A model generated the notes under the pieces. The model was not told the origin of the DNA. It ran no database searches and saw only the letters and a list, made by a program, of their open reading frames with translations. Both the position numbers and the translations under genes were made by a program. Positions 18,801 to 27,278 of a stretch of 64,000 bases of DNA are shown one piece after another (within the stretch, counting starts at the first letter, position 1; every line of letters begins with the position of its first letter). The stretch is taken from positions 3,094,422 through 3,158,421 of the forward strand of contig NZ_LT800494.1 of NCBI RefSeq assembly GCF_900166665.1, given 5' to 3'. Source of the stretch: Cytobacillus gottheilii (lineage in GTDB: Bacteria; Bacillota; Bacilli; Bacillales; Cytobacillaceae).

Positions 18801-19138
18801 AATCTTTGTATTACTTCTGATTGAATTTCATCAATATCTGTTGTCCATGAAAATTCCAGCAAAGTCATATTTGCACTTTCCTGAGAAGTGGTTGTCATGG
18901 TTTTTAAACCTGGCAGCGTACTCAAGCTTTCTTCTAATGGCTTGGTCACTTTATCTGCTACCTCTTCAGGACTTGCTCCAGCATAGGTGGTCACCACAAC
19001 TCCAACAGGCGGATTAATATCTGGTATTAATTTTAGCGGAATATTAAGAAGAGAGACTCCTCCTAATACAAGCACTAAGATCATTGTCACAATCGTAAAT
19101 ATAGGTCTCTTTATGGAAAACTGACTTATTTGCACCAA
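15869..19138 (-). CDS. swrC: RND-family efflux permease, SwrC/AcrB-like
   Basis: A 1089-aa inner-membrane proton-driven exporter. The order is typical: an N-terminal TM (FSIKRPIFTIVTMILVLVLGG), a large periplasmic-type loop starting with PPVGVVVTTYAGASPEEV, a TM bundle containing GGLALGIGMLVDNAIVVIENIYRH, a second loop, and a second bundle with GIVVNNAIVIVDYINQR. The acidic tail is about 75 residues and cytosolic. Length and layout match SwrC (YerP), the B. subtilis RND protein linked to surfactin tolerance and swarming. No membrane-fusion protein or TetR gene is adjacent. The substrate is inferred only by similarity. Confidence 0.88.
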   Translation of the reverse strand: MVQISQFSIKRPIFTIVTMILVLVLGGVSLLNIPLKLIPDINPPVGVVVTTYAGASPEEVADKVTKPLEESLSTLPGLKTMTTTSQESANMTLLEFSWTTDIDEIQSEVIQRLDQTEMPDDAERPRFLKFDPSQFPIIQLSLSANEDEETLRALADQLNLELAKVEGVASVNTSGTAIKEVRVQLDQERLQEYKLSQADVVDVIQANDISLPGDTILTNGKELTTRIISTVNSIEMLEALTVTADESGNQITLADISEVELVNQDDRTITRTNEAPSVLLSVLQQSDANTAQVSDAFTAALDEQLQKEQFDHIEADILFDQGDYIQLAISNISSSLVIGGILAMIVLFFFLRSVKSPLIIGIAIPYSVIFTFVLMYFSDFTLNIMTLGGLALGIGMLVDNAIVVIENIYRHLSMGKDPKTAARDGAKEVGTAITASTLTTVAVFVPVAFITGIIGELFTEFALTISFSLFASLIVALTVVPMLASRLLKAPKENLEAKRQESALLKWLEGAVKWSLKHRALVLISSLILLAAGGYGISTVGTQFLPNTDEGFFSIRVELENGTALTETEKVIAALEAELEDETDVDTYVSLIGTTQEGSFRGSGSANIAELYIKMKELDERDRSTFEFADDVKSGLESAAQNANESAELSFSLQSSTGSAPNTLTFNVRDTDSVRLDEATEEIYNALSELDDVTEISTDIMDTVEEIQITVDKERALQQGLAPAQIAMVVNDVTRGNMATQMVTENSDIYGVYVEYDREVTQNLDNLRSLLIKKPDDTYIPLSDVTEITQGEGPVNIRRINQQDAIGFNIQYNADTNMGAFSNLVDKEIEDLDLAEETQIVFSGDRELLESSIDDMILAFILAIIFIYLVMSAQFESLKYPFVILFTVPLMVIGVSIALTITRTPVSLTAIIGIIVLAGIVVNNAIVIVDYINQRKEAGMKTYDAIVSSVKDRARPILMTALTTILGLVPLALGLGEGAEINQPMGITVIGGLISSTFLTLFVIPIIYSLFDKETRRLNKVYATPDGQLIPAYLLEDKAVVPQEKEQPAEEELPVKDDKSYSKKDMENMLEELLKIVKDTDDNKNDDHR

Positions 19139-19345
19139 ATGTCTCCTCTCATGTATGTATCATCGTCTTCCTATACTATATAAAAAGCTAGACTACAGAT
19201 GCAAGGAACAGGCAATTGACAATTGTAGCGATTTTATGACAAAGAGTAAATTTTGTAAGGAAGCAGACAGAGGTTTTCATTCCTTAAATGTGTCAATACG
19301 CCGACTCTTCTTCTGCGCTGCTCATTTATTAACACTGTTAGTACA

Positions 19346-19386
19346 AAAAGAGACTGAGAGCATGTTTTAGCCTCTCAGTCTCTTTA
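19346..19386 (-). terminator. Terminator of the NhaC-family gene
   Basis: AAAGAGACTGAGAG pairs with CTCTCAGTCTCTTT around a 10-nt loop, 21 bases past the stop codon. Confidence 0.85.
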
Positions 19387-19406
19387 CTTACATAAATGAC
19401 TTCCTT

Positions 19407-20789
19407 TTATATGCTCTTTTTAATCGTCAGTCCTGTTATTCCAAAAATGATGGTCAGGACTGGAGATAGCAAGCAAAAGAACGCAAATGGCAGGTAATCC
19501 ATTGTTGACACTCCTAAAACACCTGTTAAGAACACCCCGCAGACACTCCATGGAACTAACGGATTAATAACCGTACCGGCATCCTCTAATACACGCGATA
19601 GGTTCTTTAAGTGCAGCCCAGCTTGAGAAAAGGCGTTTTGGAAAGCACTGCCTGTCAGTAATATGGACAGATACTGTTCTCCTATTGTTATATTAATCCC
19701 AATAGCCGTGCAGGCTGCAGCAGTAATAAGAGCCGGTACCTTTTTCAAATGGGTTTGAATGCCGCTTAGCAAGGCTGGCAGGATCCCCAGCTTAATAAAT
19801 AGACCACCTAACCCCAGAGCCAGCAATACTAGTGAGATTGAGAAAAGCATGCTTTCCATGCCGCCTCTAGTCAGCAGCGAGTCAACTTGCTCCACCCCTG
19901 TATCGGATTGGAAACCCGAAAACAAAATCGTCATTAAAGCAGAGAAAGAAAAATCCTTCTGTACGAAAAACGCCAAGGCTGCTGCTGATATTACACCAGC
20001 GGATAAAGTTAAAATAGATGGCACCTTTTTAATGGCCAATACAGCTAAAAGAGCAAAAGGAATAAGAGAATACCATTTTACAAAACCTAGGTCCATTAAT
20101 GTCTGTTTAAACAGGCGAATGGTTTGAAAATCGGCTGTAGCTTCCTGTGGAGAAAGAACAGCAAATAGGATAAAAGACAGTGTAAAAGCAGGGATTGTCG
20201 TCCATGCCATATTCTTAATGTGTTCAAATAAATCTACTTTGACAATCATGGATGCCAAATTCGTTGTATCAGACAGCGGGGACATTTTATCTCCGAAGAA
20301 GGCTCCAGAAATAACTGCTCCCGCTGTAATAGCCTCTGATAATCCTAAAGCACTGCTTATACTCATAAACGCTACACCCAAAGTCGCTGCTGTCGTCAGC
20401 GAGCTGCCAATACTTAATCCAATGATACTCGTTACCGTAAATACAATAGCATAATAAAATTGTCCGTTTACGGTCTCTAGCGCCAGGTAAATAAAAGTAG
20501 GAATTGTTCCGCTTGCCATCCAGCTGCTTATTAACATCCCTATAAAGAAGAAAATAAAGATGGCTCCAATACCAGACTTGGCTCCTTCAAATATACCTTC
20601 TTCAATATCTGAAACTGACACTTTTTTGCATAGTCCATAAAAAATTAACATGATAATAGCGAAGATAATTGGAATATGAGGAGTGACCTCTAAACCAATA
20701 ATTGAATAACTAACTCCACCTATTACTATAAGAGTGATGATGATTGCTTCCCATACAGATAACTCCTGTGCTGACTTAACATGCTGCAT
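19407..20789 (-). CDS. NhaC-family antiporter, probable tyrosine-linked transporter
   Basis: A 460-aa polytopic carrier of the Na+/H+ antiporter NhaC family: about 11 TM helices, with the conserved SIGSSLTTAATLGVAFM and GAFFGDKMSPLSDTTNLAS blocks. The start is ATG 20789 behind GGAGGGAATAGT; the upstream ATG 20810 has no binding site. A T-box leader with a UAC (Tyr) specifier lies directly upstream. That fits the published idea that T-box-controlled NhaC/YheL proteins of Bacilli import tyrosine; the transport role is inference, the family is clear. Confidence 0.85.
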   Translation of the reverse strand: MQHVKSAQELSVWEAIIITLIVIGGVSYSIIGLEVTPHIPIIFAIIMLIFYGLCKKVSVSDIEEGIFEGAKSGIGAIFIFFFIGMLISSWMASGTIPTFIYLALETVNGQFYYAIVFTVTSIIGLSIGSSLTTAATLGVAFMSISSALGLSEAITAGAVISGAFFGDKMSPLSDTTNLASMIVKVDLFEHIKNMAWTTIPAFTLSFILFAVLSPQEATADFQTIRLFKQTLMDLGFVKWYSLIPFALLAVLAIKKVPSILTLSAGVISAAALAFFVQKDFSFSALMTILFSGFQSDTGVEQVDSLLTRGGMESMLFSISLVLLALGLGGLFIKLGILPALLSGIQTHLKKVPALITAAACTAIGINITIGEQYLSILLTGSAFQNAFSQAGLHLKNLSRVLEDAGTVINPLVPWSVCGVFLTGVLGVSTMDYLPFAFFCLLSPVLTIIFGITGLTIKKSI

Positions 20790-20846
20790 ACTATTCCCTC
20801 CACAATCCATTCAAGCATTTCATTCTAAAGTAATCGTTTTACAAGC

Positions 20847-21062
20847 AAAAAAAGAGAACTTTTCCCCCCTGTAAAAATAGGGACGAAAAGCTCCGCGTTA
20901 CCACCCTAATTGATAAACATGGACCTCCAGACGGCATCCAAGCATTTATCCACTTCATTTGTTTATGTCAATTTTTTGCAGTTGTACTTGGAAACAAAGG
21001 CTGCCTGAATTTTCACCGTCTATTCAGTCTCTGACTGCTGCACACCCTTTTTCTACTCTTTG
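20847..21062 (-). promoter_or_regulatory. T-box riboswitch, tyrosine specifier
   Basis: On the minus strand the T-box core AGGGTGGTAACGCGG (20893-20907) lies before a terminator, GAGCTTTTCGTCCCT pairing with AGGGGGGAAAAGTTCTC plus T7 (20847-20893). Stem I can be based on GCAGT (21034-21038) with ACTGC (20978-20982). Just above that helix the 3' strand reads UAC then A (specifier 20984-20986), with AGAGA opposite, as in a specifier loop. UAC is a Tyr codon. Uncharged tRNA-Tyr would prevent termination and switch on the downstream carrier. Confidence 0.88.
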
Positions 21063-21199
21063 CTGCTGACATTGTTTATTTACTTTTTTACTTAAACGCT
21101 TTTAGGTATTAAAGTATTATTTTATAATTAAACTATATCTGCTCCTTTTGGATGTGTCAAGAATTATTTAAGAATACAAATTTGCATAAAAAAACCGAA

Positions 21200-21480
21200 A
21201 GAGGCTGGGAAAAACGCGGAGGACCCTCGACTCCTGTGGGCAATAGAGGAAAAGGTGATACCCCGCAGGAACTTGCTCCGAGGAGGCTCAGCTTGTGATC
21301 CCACGAAAAAACAGGGTCCGCAGTGCAATGGAACGGACTTGTTTAAATACCTAAACCAAGATATTGAATGTTCGTTTTTTAGAAAGATTAATTTTATATA
21401 ATTATAAAAACCGAATGATTAGAAAGATGACTTCCTAACCATTCGGTTCTATAGTAGAAATGAAAACATATGTCTCATTT
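21200..21480. repeat. Dispersed modular repeat, copy B
   Basis: Begins GAGGCTGGGA and passes straight into the GC-rich core (GCGGAGGACCCTCGACTCC ... CAGGGTCCGCAGTGCAATGG) without the left hairpin. It then carries an inverted hairpin module (ACCGAATGATTAG...CTAACCATTCGGT, about 21409-21448) and ends near TATGTCTCATT. The hairpin module is on the opposite side from copies A and C, which suggests rearrangement. Confidence 0.8.
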
Positions 21481-21482
21481 CT

Positions 21483-21670
21483 AAAGGCTGTTTTCGCAAA
21501 CGTTGGTTGTTGCTTTTACATTAATGTACAAAGATTTCCACTTCAGAGTACTCGCTTTCCGGCGGGGCGGGAGTCTCGCACTCTTTCGTTCCAATCAAAC
21601 AGACATAATACTAAATGCCTCTTTAAAAAGTGATGATTAAACAACAACCAATAAGAAAAGAGCCTTTCTA
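21483..21670. repeat. Second repeat type with inverted tips (MITE-like)
   Basis: Left end AAAGGCTGTTTTCGCAAACG then TTGGTTGTTG; right end CAACAACCAATAAG then AAAAGAGCCTTT. The ends are imperfect inverted repeats of about 25 bp. A GC-rich centre (CTCGCTTTCCGGCGGGGCGG) lies between them. It abuts repeat copy B and the prfC stop. Only one copy is present here; similar intergenic sequences are familiar from other Bacillus genomes. Confidence 0.6.
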
Positions 21671-21677
21671 AATAAAA

Positions 21678-23258
21678 TTACGACTGAGTGTCCATTGGAT
21701 TATATAATGCTACATCTGGATTTTTTTCCTGGAACCAGCGTAGTGCGAAATCATTTTCAAATAAAAATACGTACTTGTCATATCGATCTTTTACAAGTAA
21801 ACTGCGTGAACTGGAGAGGTTTTCATTTATTTCTTCTTTTTCAACCCAGCGCGTGATTTTAGAACCTAAACGTTCCATAAACACTTCAGTATTGTATTCA
21901 TTTTTCATGCGATGTTCGAATACTTCAAATTGCAGCTGTCCTACAGCACCCAGCAGGTATTCATCTGTTTTAACCGTTTTAAATAGCTGAATGGCCCCTT
22001 CTTGGACAAGCTGTCCAATGCCTTTATGAAAATGTTTTTGCTTCATCACGTTTTTTGCTGTTACACGCATGAATAACTCAGGCGTGAATTGCGGCAATCG
22101 TTCATATTGGAAATTATTTTTTCCTACTGTCAAGGTATCGCCAATTTGATAGGTGCCTGGATCATAGATCCCTATAATATCTCCACTTACAGCTTCATCT
22201 ACCGTGCTGCGATCATCTGCCATAAATTGAGTCGATTGAGCTAACTTGATCTGTTTGCTGAGACGTGGAACATTTACATTCATGCCTCTTTCAAACTTAC
22301 CAGAACAAATGCGCAGGAAAGCAATCCGGTCACGGTGAGCAGGATTCATATTGGCTTGAATTTTAAAGATAAATCCTGAGAAATCCTCTGACAATGGATC
22401 AATTTCTCCCTCCGTTGAATTACGCGGCTGCGGAGATGGAGCAAATTGCAGATAAGACTCTAAGAAGGTTTGCACGCCGAAATTTGTCAGTGCAGACCCA
22501 AAAAATACAGGCGTTAATTCCCCGTCTCGGATGCGCTCTCTAGAAAATTCATTGCCTGCTTCGTTTAACAGCATAATTTCTTCTAAAGTCTGTTCATATA
22601 AGCCAGATTCCTTTAAATCGTGGGCTCCCGCTATCTCTCCTTCATCATTCAGAGAAATAAAGCGCTCATCCTCTTCCACACGGAACTGTTCAATCCGATT
22701 ATTGAAACGATCATAAATGCCTAGGAATTCTTTTCCCATTCCAATCGGCCAGTTCATTGGATATGATTCAATTCCCATTACTTCTTCAAGCTCTGCAAGA
22801 AGTTCCAATGGTGTTTTTCCTTGGCGGTCAAGTTTGTTAATAAATGTAAAAATAGGAATACCTCTCATACGGCAAACCTTAAATAACTTTAGTGTTTGAG
22901 CTTCTATCCCTTTTGCAGAATCAATGATCATGACTGCACTATCAACAGCCGTTAATGTTCTATATGTGTCTTCACTGAAATCCTGGTGACCAGGTGTATC
23001 CAAAATGTTTACGCGGGCTCCATTATAATCAAACTGCATGACACTTGACGTAACAGAAATTCCACGCTGCTTCTCAATTTCCATCCAGTCACTGGTTGCG
23101 TATTTACCAGTTTTCTTTCCCTTTACAGTTCCAGCATCTCTAATCGCTCCGCCAAATAACAGAAGCTTTTCCGTTAATGTTGTTTTGCCTGCATCCGGGT
23201 GGGATATTATAGCAAATGTTCTTCTTGATAAAACTTGATCTTTTAAATTTTTAGACAT
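21678..23258 (-). CDS. prfC: Peptide chain release factor 3
   Basis: A 526-aa translational GTPase that recycles RF1/RF2 after peptide release. The GTPase domain holds [14 protein letters not shown] (G1, near residue 19), RGISVTSS (G2), [14 protein letters not shown] (G3) and NKLDR (G4). Then come domain II (about 300-390) and the RF3 C-terminal domain with [14 protein letters not shown]. The ATG follows GAGGAAGATAC. It is monocistronic. The fused repeat region downstream may supply its transcript end. Confidence 0.95.
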   Translation of the reverse strand: MSKNLKDQVLSRRTFAIISHPDAGKTTLTEKLLLFGGAIRDAGTVKGKKTGKYATSDWMEIEKQRGISVTSSVMQFDYNGARVNILDTPGHQDFSEDTYRTLTAVDSAVMIIDSAKGIEAQTLKLFKVCRMRGIPIFTFINKLDRQGKTPLELLAELEEVMGIESYPMNWPIGMGKEFLGIYDRFNNRIEQFRVEEDERFISLNDEGEIAGAHDLKESGLYEQTLEEIMLLNEAGNEFSRERIRDGELTPVFFGSALTNFGVQTFLESYLQFAPSPQPRNSTEGEIDPLSEDFSGFIFKIQANMNPAHRDRIAFLRICSGKFERGMNVNVPRLSKQIKLAQSTQFMADDRSTVDEAVSGDIIGIYDPGTYQIGDTLTVGKNNFQYERLPQFTPELFMRVTAKNVMKQKHFHKGIGQLVQEGAIQLFKTVKTDEYLLGAVGQLQFEVFEHRMKNEYNTEVFMERLGSKITRWVEKEEINENLSSSRSLLVKDRYDKYVFLFENDFALRWFQEKNPDVALYNPMDTQS

Positions 23259-23507
23259 GTATCTTCCTCACAACTTTCATTTGTCATACCCTCAATTGTA
23301 TCGTCCGCCGCAAGAGTTTGCAATCCTCTTTTCTTGTCAGTGTTTTTCTTGATATTCATATGCTTATCCTTTACTTCAAAGGGTATAATTCTACAAGTTT
23401 GTTTCTTCGGTCACTGGTATCTCTATTTTAAACATATTCACATGTTGTCAGTCCGTTTGTACATAATACAAATATTGCAGCTTTGAATACTTTATTGAGG
23501 TGATATT

Positions 23508-24725
23508 ATGAATTTCATTTGGGGCCTTTTCGGAATCATTGTTGTCCTTGGCATCGGCTTCCTTTTATCAAATAACCGAAGCTCCATCAAGCTCAGAACT
23601 ATTTTATCCGGGTTAGCGATTCAAATTCTCTTTGGCTTTCTTGTTCTAAAATGGGAAACAGGAAGAAGTGTATTAAACTGGTTAACAATGCGGGTAAATG
23701 ATATTATCAGCTATGCAAATGAAGGAATTAACTTCTTATTTGGCGGCATTTTCACGGAACAGTCTGGCATTACTTCCGTTTTTGCTTTTCAAGTATTACC
23801 GGTTGTTATTTTCTTTTCGTCTTTAATTTCTGTACTCTACTATCTAAAGATAATGCAATTTTTTATTAAGATTCTGGGTGGAGGTCTTTCTTGGCTCTTA
23901 GGAACTCGCAAAGCAGAATCTCTTTCCGCTGCAGCAAATATTTTTGTGGGACAAACGGAGGCACCCCTTGTTGTCAAACCGTATATTGCCCGCATGTCTC
24001 AATCTGAGCTGTTCGCAGTGATGACTGGCGGACTTGCATCCGTTGCCGGCTCTGTTCTCATCGGTTATTCACTGCTTGGCGTTCCATTAGAATACTTAAT
24101 AGCTGCCAGCTTTATGGCTGCCCCTGCCGGTCTTGTAATGGCCAAGCTAATCTTGCCAGAAACAGAGGGCATCGAAGAACCGAAGGAATTTGAAATGGAA
24201 GATGACAAAGATGCAGCAAATGTCATTGATGCTGCCGCAAAAGGAGCAAGCGTCGGCCTTAACCTTGCTCTTAATATCGGCGCAATGCTTCTTGCCTTTA
24301 TTGCCATTGTTGCTCTTTTGAACGGACTTTTAAGCGGTATTGGCAGTCTTTTTGGATATGGAGATATCTCCATTGAAATGATTCTAGGGTATATTTTTTC
24401 GCCGCTTGCCTTCGCAATAGGAGTACCATGGGACGAAGCTGTTACAGCAGGAAATTTCATTGGCCAAAAACTAGTTCTGAATGAATTTGTTGCATATTCA
24501 GCTTTTGCACCTGAAATTGACCAGTTAACAGATAAAACTGTTGCTATCATTAGCTTTGCTTTGTGCGGGTTTGCCAATATTTCCTCTCTTGGCATCCTTT
24601 TAGGCGGACTTGGAAACCTGGCACCTAATCGCCGTGCAGACATTGCAAAGCTTGGAATAAAAGCTGTTATTGCCGGTGCACTTGCTTCCTTGCTCAGCGC
24701 AGCAATTGCTGGCATGTTATTCTAA
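23508..24725 (+). CDS. Concentrative nucleoside transporter (NupC/NupG family)
   Basis: A 405-aa CNT-family nucleoside:H+ symporter. Family blocks are GQTEAPLVVKPYI (near 153-165), MTGGLASVAGSVLIGY, and NEFVAYSAF followed by ISFALCGFANISSLGILLGGLG. Eight or more TM helices. The length is close to B. subtilis YutK/NupG (404) and NupC (393), which cannot be told apart here. The ATG follows TTGAGGTGATATT. It stands alone; repeat copy C begins 45 bp after the stop and provides a terminator hairpin. Confidence 0.9.
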   Translation: MNFIWGLFGIIVVLGIGFLLSNNRSSIKLRTILSGLAIQILFGFLVLKWETGRSVLNWLTMRVNDIISYANEGINFLFGGIFTEQSGITSVFAFQVLPVVIFFSSLISVLYYLKIMQFFIKILGGGLSWLLGTRKAESLSAAANIFVGQTEAPLVVKPYIARMSQSELFAVMTGGLASVAGSVLIGYSLLGVPLEYLIAASFMAAPAGLVMAKLILPETEGIEEPKEFEMEDDKDAANVIDAAAKGASVGLNLALNIGAMLLAFIAIVALLNGLLSGIGSLFGYGDISIEMILGYIFSPLAFAIGVPWDEAVTAGNFIGQKLVLNEFVAYSAFAPEIDQLTDKTVAIISFALCGFANISSLGILLGGLGNLAPNRRADIAKLGIKAVIAGALASLLSAAIAGMLF

Positions 24726-24770
24726 GCAGTCTTTCAATTCAGTCTGATGAATCATATATGAAAATAAAAA

Positions 24771-25081
24771 AGGCTGGGACATAAATAGTTAACACAATCA
24801 TAGAACCGAATGGTTAGCAAGTCATCTTTCTAATCATTCGGTTTTTTATGATTTTATAATACTTTTTATTAGCATGAGTGAAATGGAGCGGAGGACCCTC
24901 GACTCCGGTGGGCAATAGAGGAAAGGGTGAGACCCCGCAGAAGCTTTGCTTCGAGGAGGCTCAGCTTCCTCCCCAAGGAAAGCGAGGGTCCGCAGCGCAA
25001 TGGAACGGACTTGTTTAAATACTTAACCAAAATATTGAATATTCGTGTTTTAGAAAGTTTAATTTCATTTTGTCTCAGCCT
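24771..25081 (+). repeat. Dispersed modular repeat, copy C (most complete)
   Basis: The only copy with both tips: AGGCTGGGACATAA at 24771 and TTTTGTCTCAGCCT ending at 25081. The tips pair with one G-U/G-T mismatch. Inside, in order: terminator hairpin ACCGAATGGTTAG...CTAATCATTCGGT + T6 (about 24804-24847); AT-rich spacer with ATGAGTGAAATGGAGCGG; a core in which GCGG-AG-GACCCTCG (about 24889-24902) can pair with CGAGGGTCCGC (about 24983-24993); right arm with TATTGAATATTCGTGTTTTAG. It lies between nupC and treA, which converge. Confidence 0.88.
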
Positions 25082-25090
25082 GTTTTTGCA

Positions 25091-26776
25091 TTATTTTTTT
25101 AAATAATACACAATCGATTCGTACGGCCGAAGCTGTATCTCAGCAGACGGCTCTGGAGAGTGCTCATAATTTGAAATCAGTATTTCAGCCTTATAGCCAT
25201 CAATGTTTACTTCATCCGGCAGCTTAAAAGATGCCGAATCAGCATAAAAGTTGTTGACTACAAGCAGTTTTTCATTCTCGCCATTGCGAATATAAGCAAA
25301 TATACGCTCATCATTTTCAGCCAGCAGCTGGTAATCACCTGTTGTAATAATGTCATACTGTTTACGAAGGCTGATTAGCTTTTTGTAATGATAAAATACG
25401 GAATCTTCATCTTTTAATGCATTTTCTGCATTAATATTTTCGTAATTTCCTGCCACATTAATCCATGGAGTGGCGCTTGTAAAACCTGCATGAGGCTGAC
25501 TATTCCACTGCACTGGTGTACGTGAATTATCCCGTGATTTGCTCTTTAGGATCTCAATAATTTCTGCCTCACTTTTCCCTTGCTGCTGCATAAGTTTATA
25601 CATGTTAAGTGATTCAACATCTCGATACTCATCAATAGATTCAAAGCCTGGATTGGTCATCCCGAACTCTTCTCCCTGATAAATATAAGGCGTTCCTTGC
25701 ATCATATGAATGGTTGTCGCAAGCATTTTAGCTGATTCACGGTGATACTCCTTGTCGTTGCCATAGCGGGATACAACACGCGGCTGATCATGGTTGCACC
25801 AGAAAAGAGCATTCCATCCGCCGCCTTTATGCATGCCTGTTTGCCATTCAGATAAAATTTGCTTCAGCTTAATAAAATCAAAATCCGCTAGAGCCCATTT
25901 TTCGCCATTAGGGTAATCTACTTTTAAATGATGAAAATTAAACGTCATGCTAAGTTCCGTCTGTTCTGGGTTTGAATACTTAATACAGTGTTCAATACTA
26001 GTAGATGACATTTCTCCCACTGTTAAGGAGTCATATTTAGAAAAAACGTTTTGGTTCATTTCCTGCATGTATTCATGAACTCTCGGCCCATCTGTATAGA
26101 ACTTACGGCCGTCACCTGGCGGAATGGACCCATCATCATCGGCATAGCTCTGATCCTTTGAGATAAGGTTGATCACATCCAATCGAAAGCCATCAACACC
26201 TTTCTCAAACCAGAAATGCATCATATCATAAAGCTTTTGCCGCAGTTCTTCGTTTTCCCAATTTAAATCTGCCTGCGTAACATCAAATAGATGCAAATAA
26301 TATTGGCCCGTATGTTCATCAAGATTCCAGGCAGAACCTCCAAACTTAGACTGCCAATTATTTGGCTCTCCTCCATCCTCCTTTGGCTCTTTCCAGATAT
26401 AATAATCTCTGTAAGGATTATGGCGAGATTTTCTCGCTTCCTGGAACCAGTCATGCTCCGTCGATGTATGATTGACAACAATATCCATAATTACTTTAAT
26501 GCCGCGTGCATGAGCTTCCTTCAAGAGACTTTCAAAATCATTCATTGTCCCATATTCAGCTTGAATACGGAAATAATCGCTAATATCATACCCGTTATCT
26601 CGCTGAGGAGAAGCATAGATGGGTGTAAGCCATAAACAATCAATACCAAGCTCCTTTAAGTAATCGAGCTTATCAATAATTCCAGGCAAATCTCCTACTC
26701 CATTTCCAGTCGTATCATTAAAACTTTTCGGATAAATTTGATATACTACAGCTTTTTTCCACCATGGTTCATTCAC
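25091..26776 (-). CDS. treA: Trehalose-6-phosphate hydrolase (phospho-alpha-1,1-glucosidase)
   Basis: A 561-aa cytosolic GH13 enzyme that splits trehalose-6-phosphate into glucose and glucose-6-phosphate. The catalytic triad is readable: nucleophile D200 in DGFRLDVINLISK, acid/base E255 in TVGEMSS, and D330 in WCNHDQPR. The N-terminus WWKKAVVYQIYPKSFNDTTGNGVGD and the KVDYPNGEKWAL and FYTDGPRVHEY blocks match TreA better than other oligo-1,6-glucosidases. The usual partners treP and treR are absent from the window, but TreR-like and cre-like sites lie upstream. Confidence 0.92.
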   Translation of the reverse strand: MNEPWWKKAVVYQIYPKSFNDTTGNGVGDLPGIIDKLDYLKELGIDCLWLTPIYASPQRDNGYDISDYFRIQAEYGTMNDFESLLKEAHARGIKVIMDIVVNHTSTEHDWFQEARKSRHNPYRDYYIWKEPKEDGGEPNNWQSKFGGSAWNLDEHTGQYYLHLFDVTQADLNWENEELRQKLYDMMHFWFEKGVDGFRLDVINLISKDQSYADDDGSIPPGDGRKFYTDGPRVHEYMQEMNQNVFSKYDSLTVGEMSSTSIEHCIKYSNPEQTELSMTFNFHHLKVDYPNGEKWALADFDFIKLKQILSEWQTGMHKGGGWNALFWCNHDQPRVVSRYGNDKEYHRESAKMLATTIHMMQGTPYIYQGEEFGMTNPGFESIDEYRDVESLNMYKLMQQQGKSEAEIIEILKSKSRDNSRTPVQWNSQPHAGFTSATPWINVAGNYENINAENALKDEDSVFYHYKKLISLRKQYDIITTGDYQLLAENDERIFAYIRNGENEKLLVVNNFYADSASFKLPDEVNIDGYKAEILISNYEHSPEPSAEIQLRPYESIVYYLKK

Positions 26777-26871
26777 TATTCATCACACCTGTTGTTAGTT
26801 TTATTGTTTCACCAAGATATTTTTCTGGTAAAGAATGATTCTGTAATGTTTTTAAACAAGCCTAAAACTCA

Positions 26872-26888
26872 AACTTGTATATACATGT
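26872..26888 (-). promoter_or_regulatory. TreR-like operator 1
   Basis: Contains ACTTGTATATACATGT, close to the palindromic TTGTATATACAA operator of TreR, about 97 bp upstream of treA. Confidence 0.6.
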
Positions 26889-26891
26889 TTC

Positions 26892-26905
26892 TGTTTTCGC
26901 TTTCA
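26892..26905 (-). promoter_or_regulatory. CcpA (cre)-like site
   Basis: On the minus strand TGAAAGCGAAAACA matches the cre consensus TGWAANCGNTNWCA at all but one defined position. It sits between the two TreR-like boxes, as expected for a sugar gene under glucose repression. Confidence 0.5.
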
Positions 26906-26909
26906 TTTT

Positions 26910-26925
26910 AACTTGTATAAACATC
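26910..26925 (-). promoter_or_regulatory. TreR-like operator 2
   Basis: AACTTGTATAAACATC is a weaker copy of the box at 26872-26888, with start-to-start spacing of 38 bp; tandem operators flank the cre-like site. Confidence 0.45.
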
Positions 26926-27223
26926 TCAGTCAAATCATTTGTTACAGCTGATTCAAATCTCTGATTCTTTTTTATAAAAAAAGGGTTTTCTACTTTTTCC
27001 TGAGCTGTGGTGAACAGCCTCTAAGGCGGTCTGCCTCCAGCAAGGCAGCAGCTTTCGTCTGTCATCAAATATCTATTCTGCTCTGCTTTTGCCATCTCCA
27101 GGCATATCGCTAAAATGCTGCTTAGCACTATTAAAAAGAAGCGCCTTTAAAAAAGGAGCTTACTTTTAATAGCAGCCTATTCATTTTTTATCCATCTAAT
27201 AGTCCATTCAAAACGTCCAAAGC
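26926..27223. other. Intergenic region between treA and the acetyltransferase
   Basis: No gene is visible. It contains one strong hairpin at 27126-27173 (CTATTAAAA...TTTTAATAG with an inner AAGCGCCTTT/AAAGGAGCTT stem) that may terminate transcription in either direction. Confidence 0.4.
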
Positions 27224-27250
27224 AAAAAAGCTCAAAATAATTTTGAGCTT
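27224..27250 (-). terminator. Terminator of the GNAT gene
   Basis: AAGCTCAAAAT/ATTTTGAGCTT hairpin followed on the minus strand by six T residues, 29 bases past the stop. Confidence 0.85.
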
Positions 27251-27278
27251 CCAGCATTATATTGTGAATTGTAGTATT

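Noticed and set aside
24065..24715. 216-codon minus-strand ORF
   Set aside because: Exact antisense of the nucleoside transporter; low-complexity Ser/Pro/Ala text typical of shadow frames.
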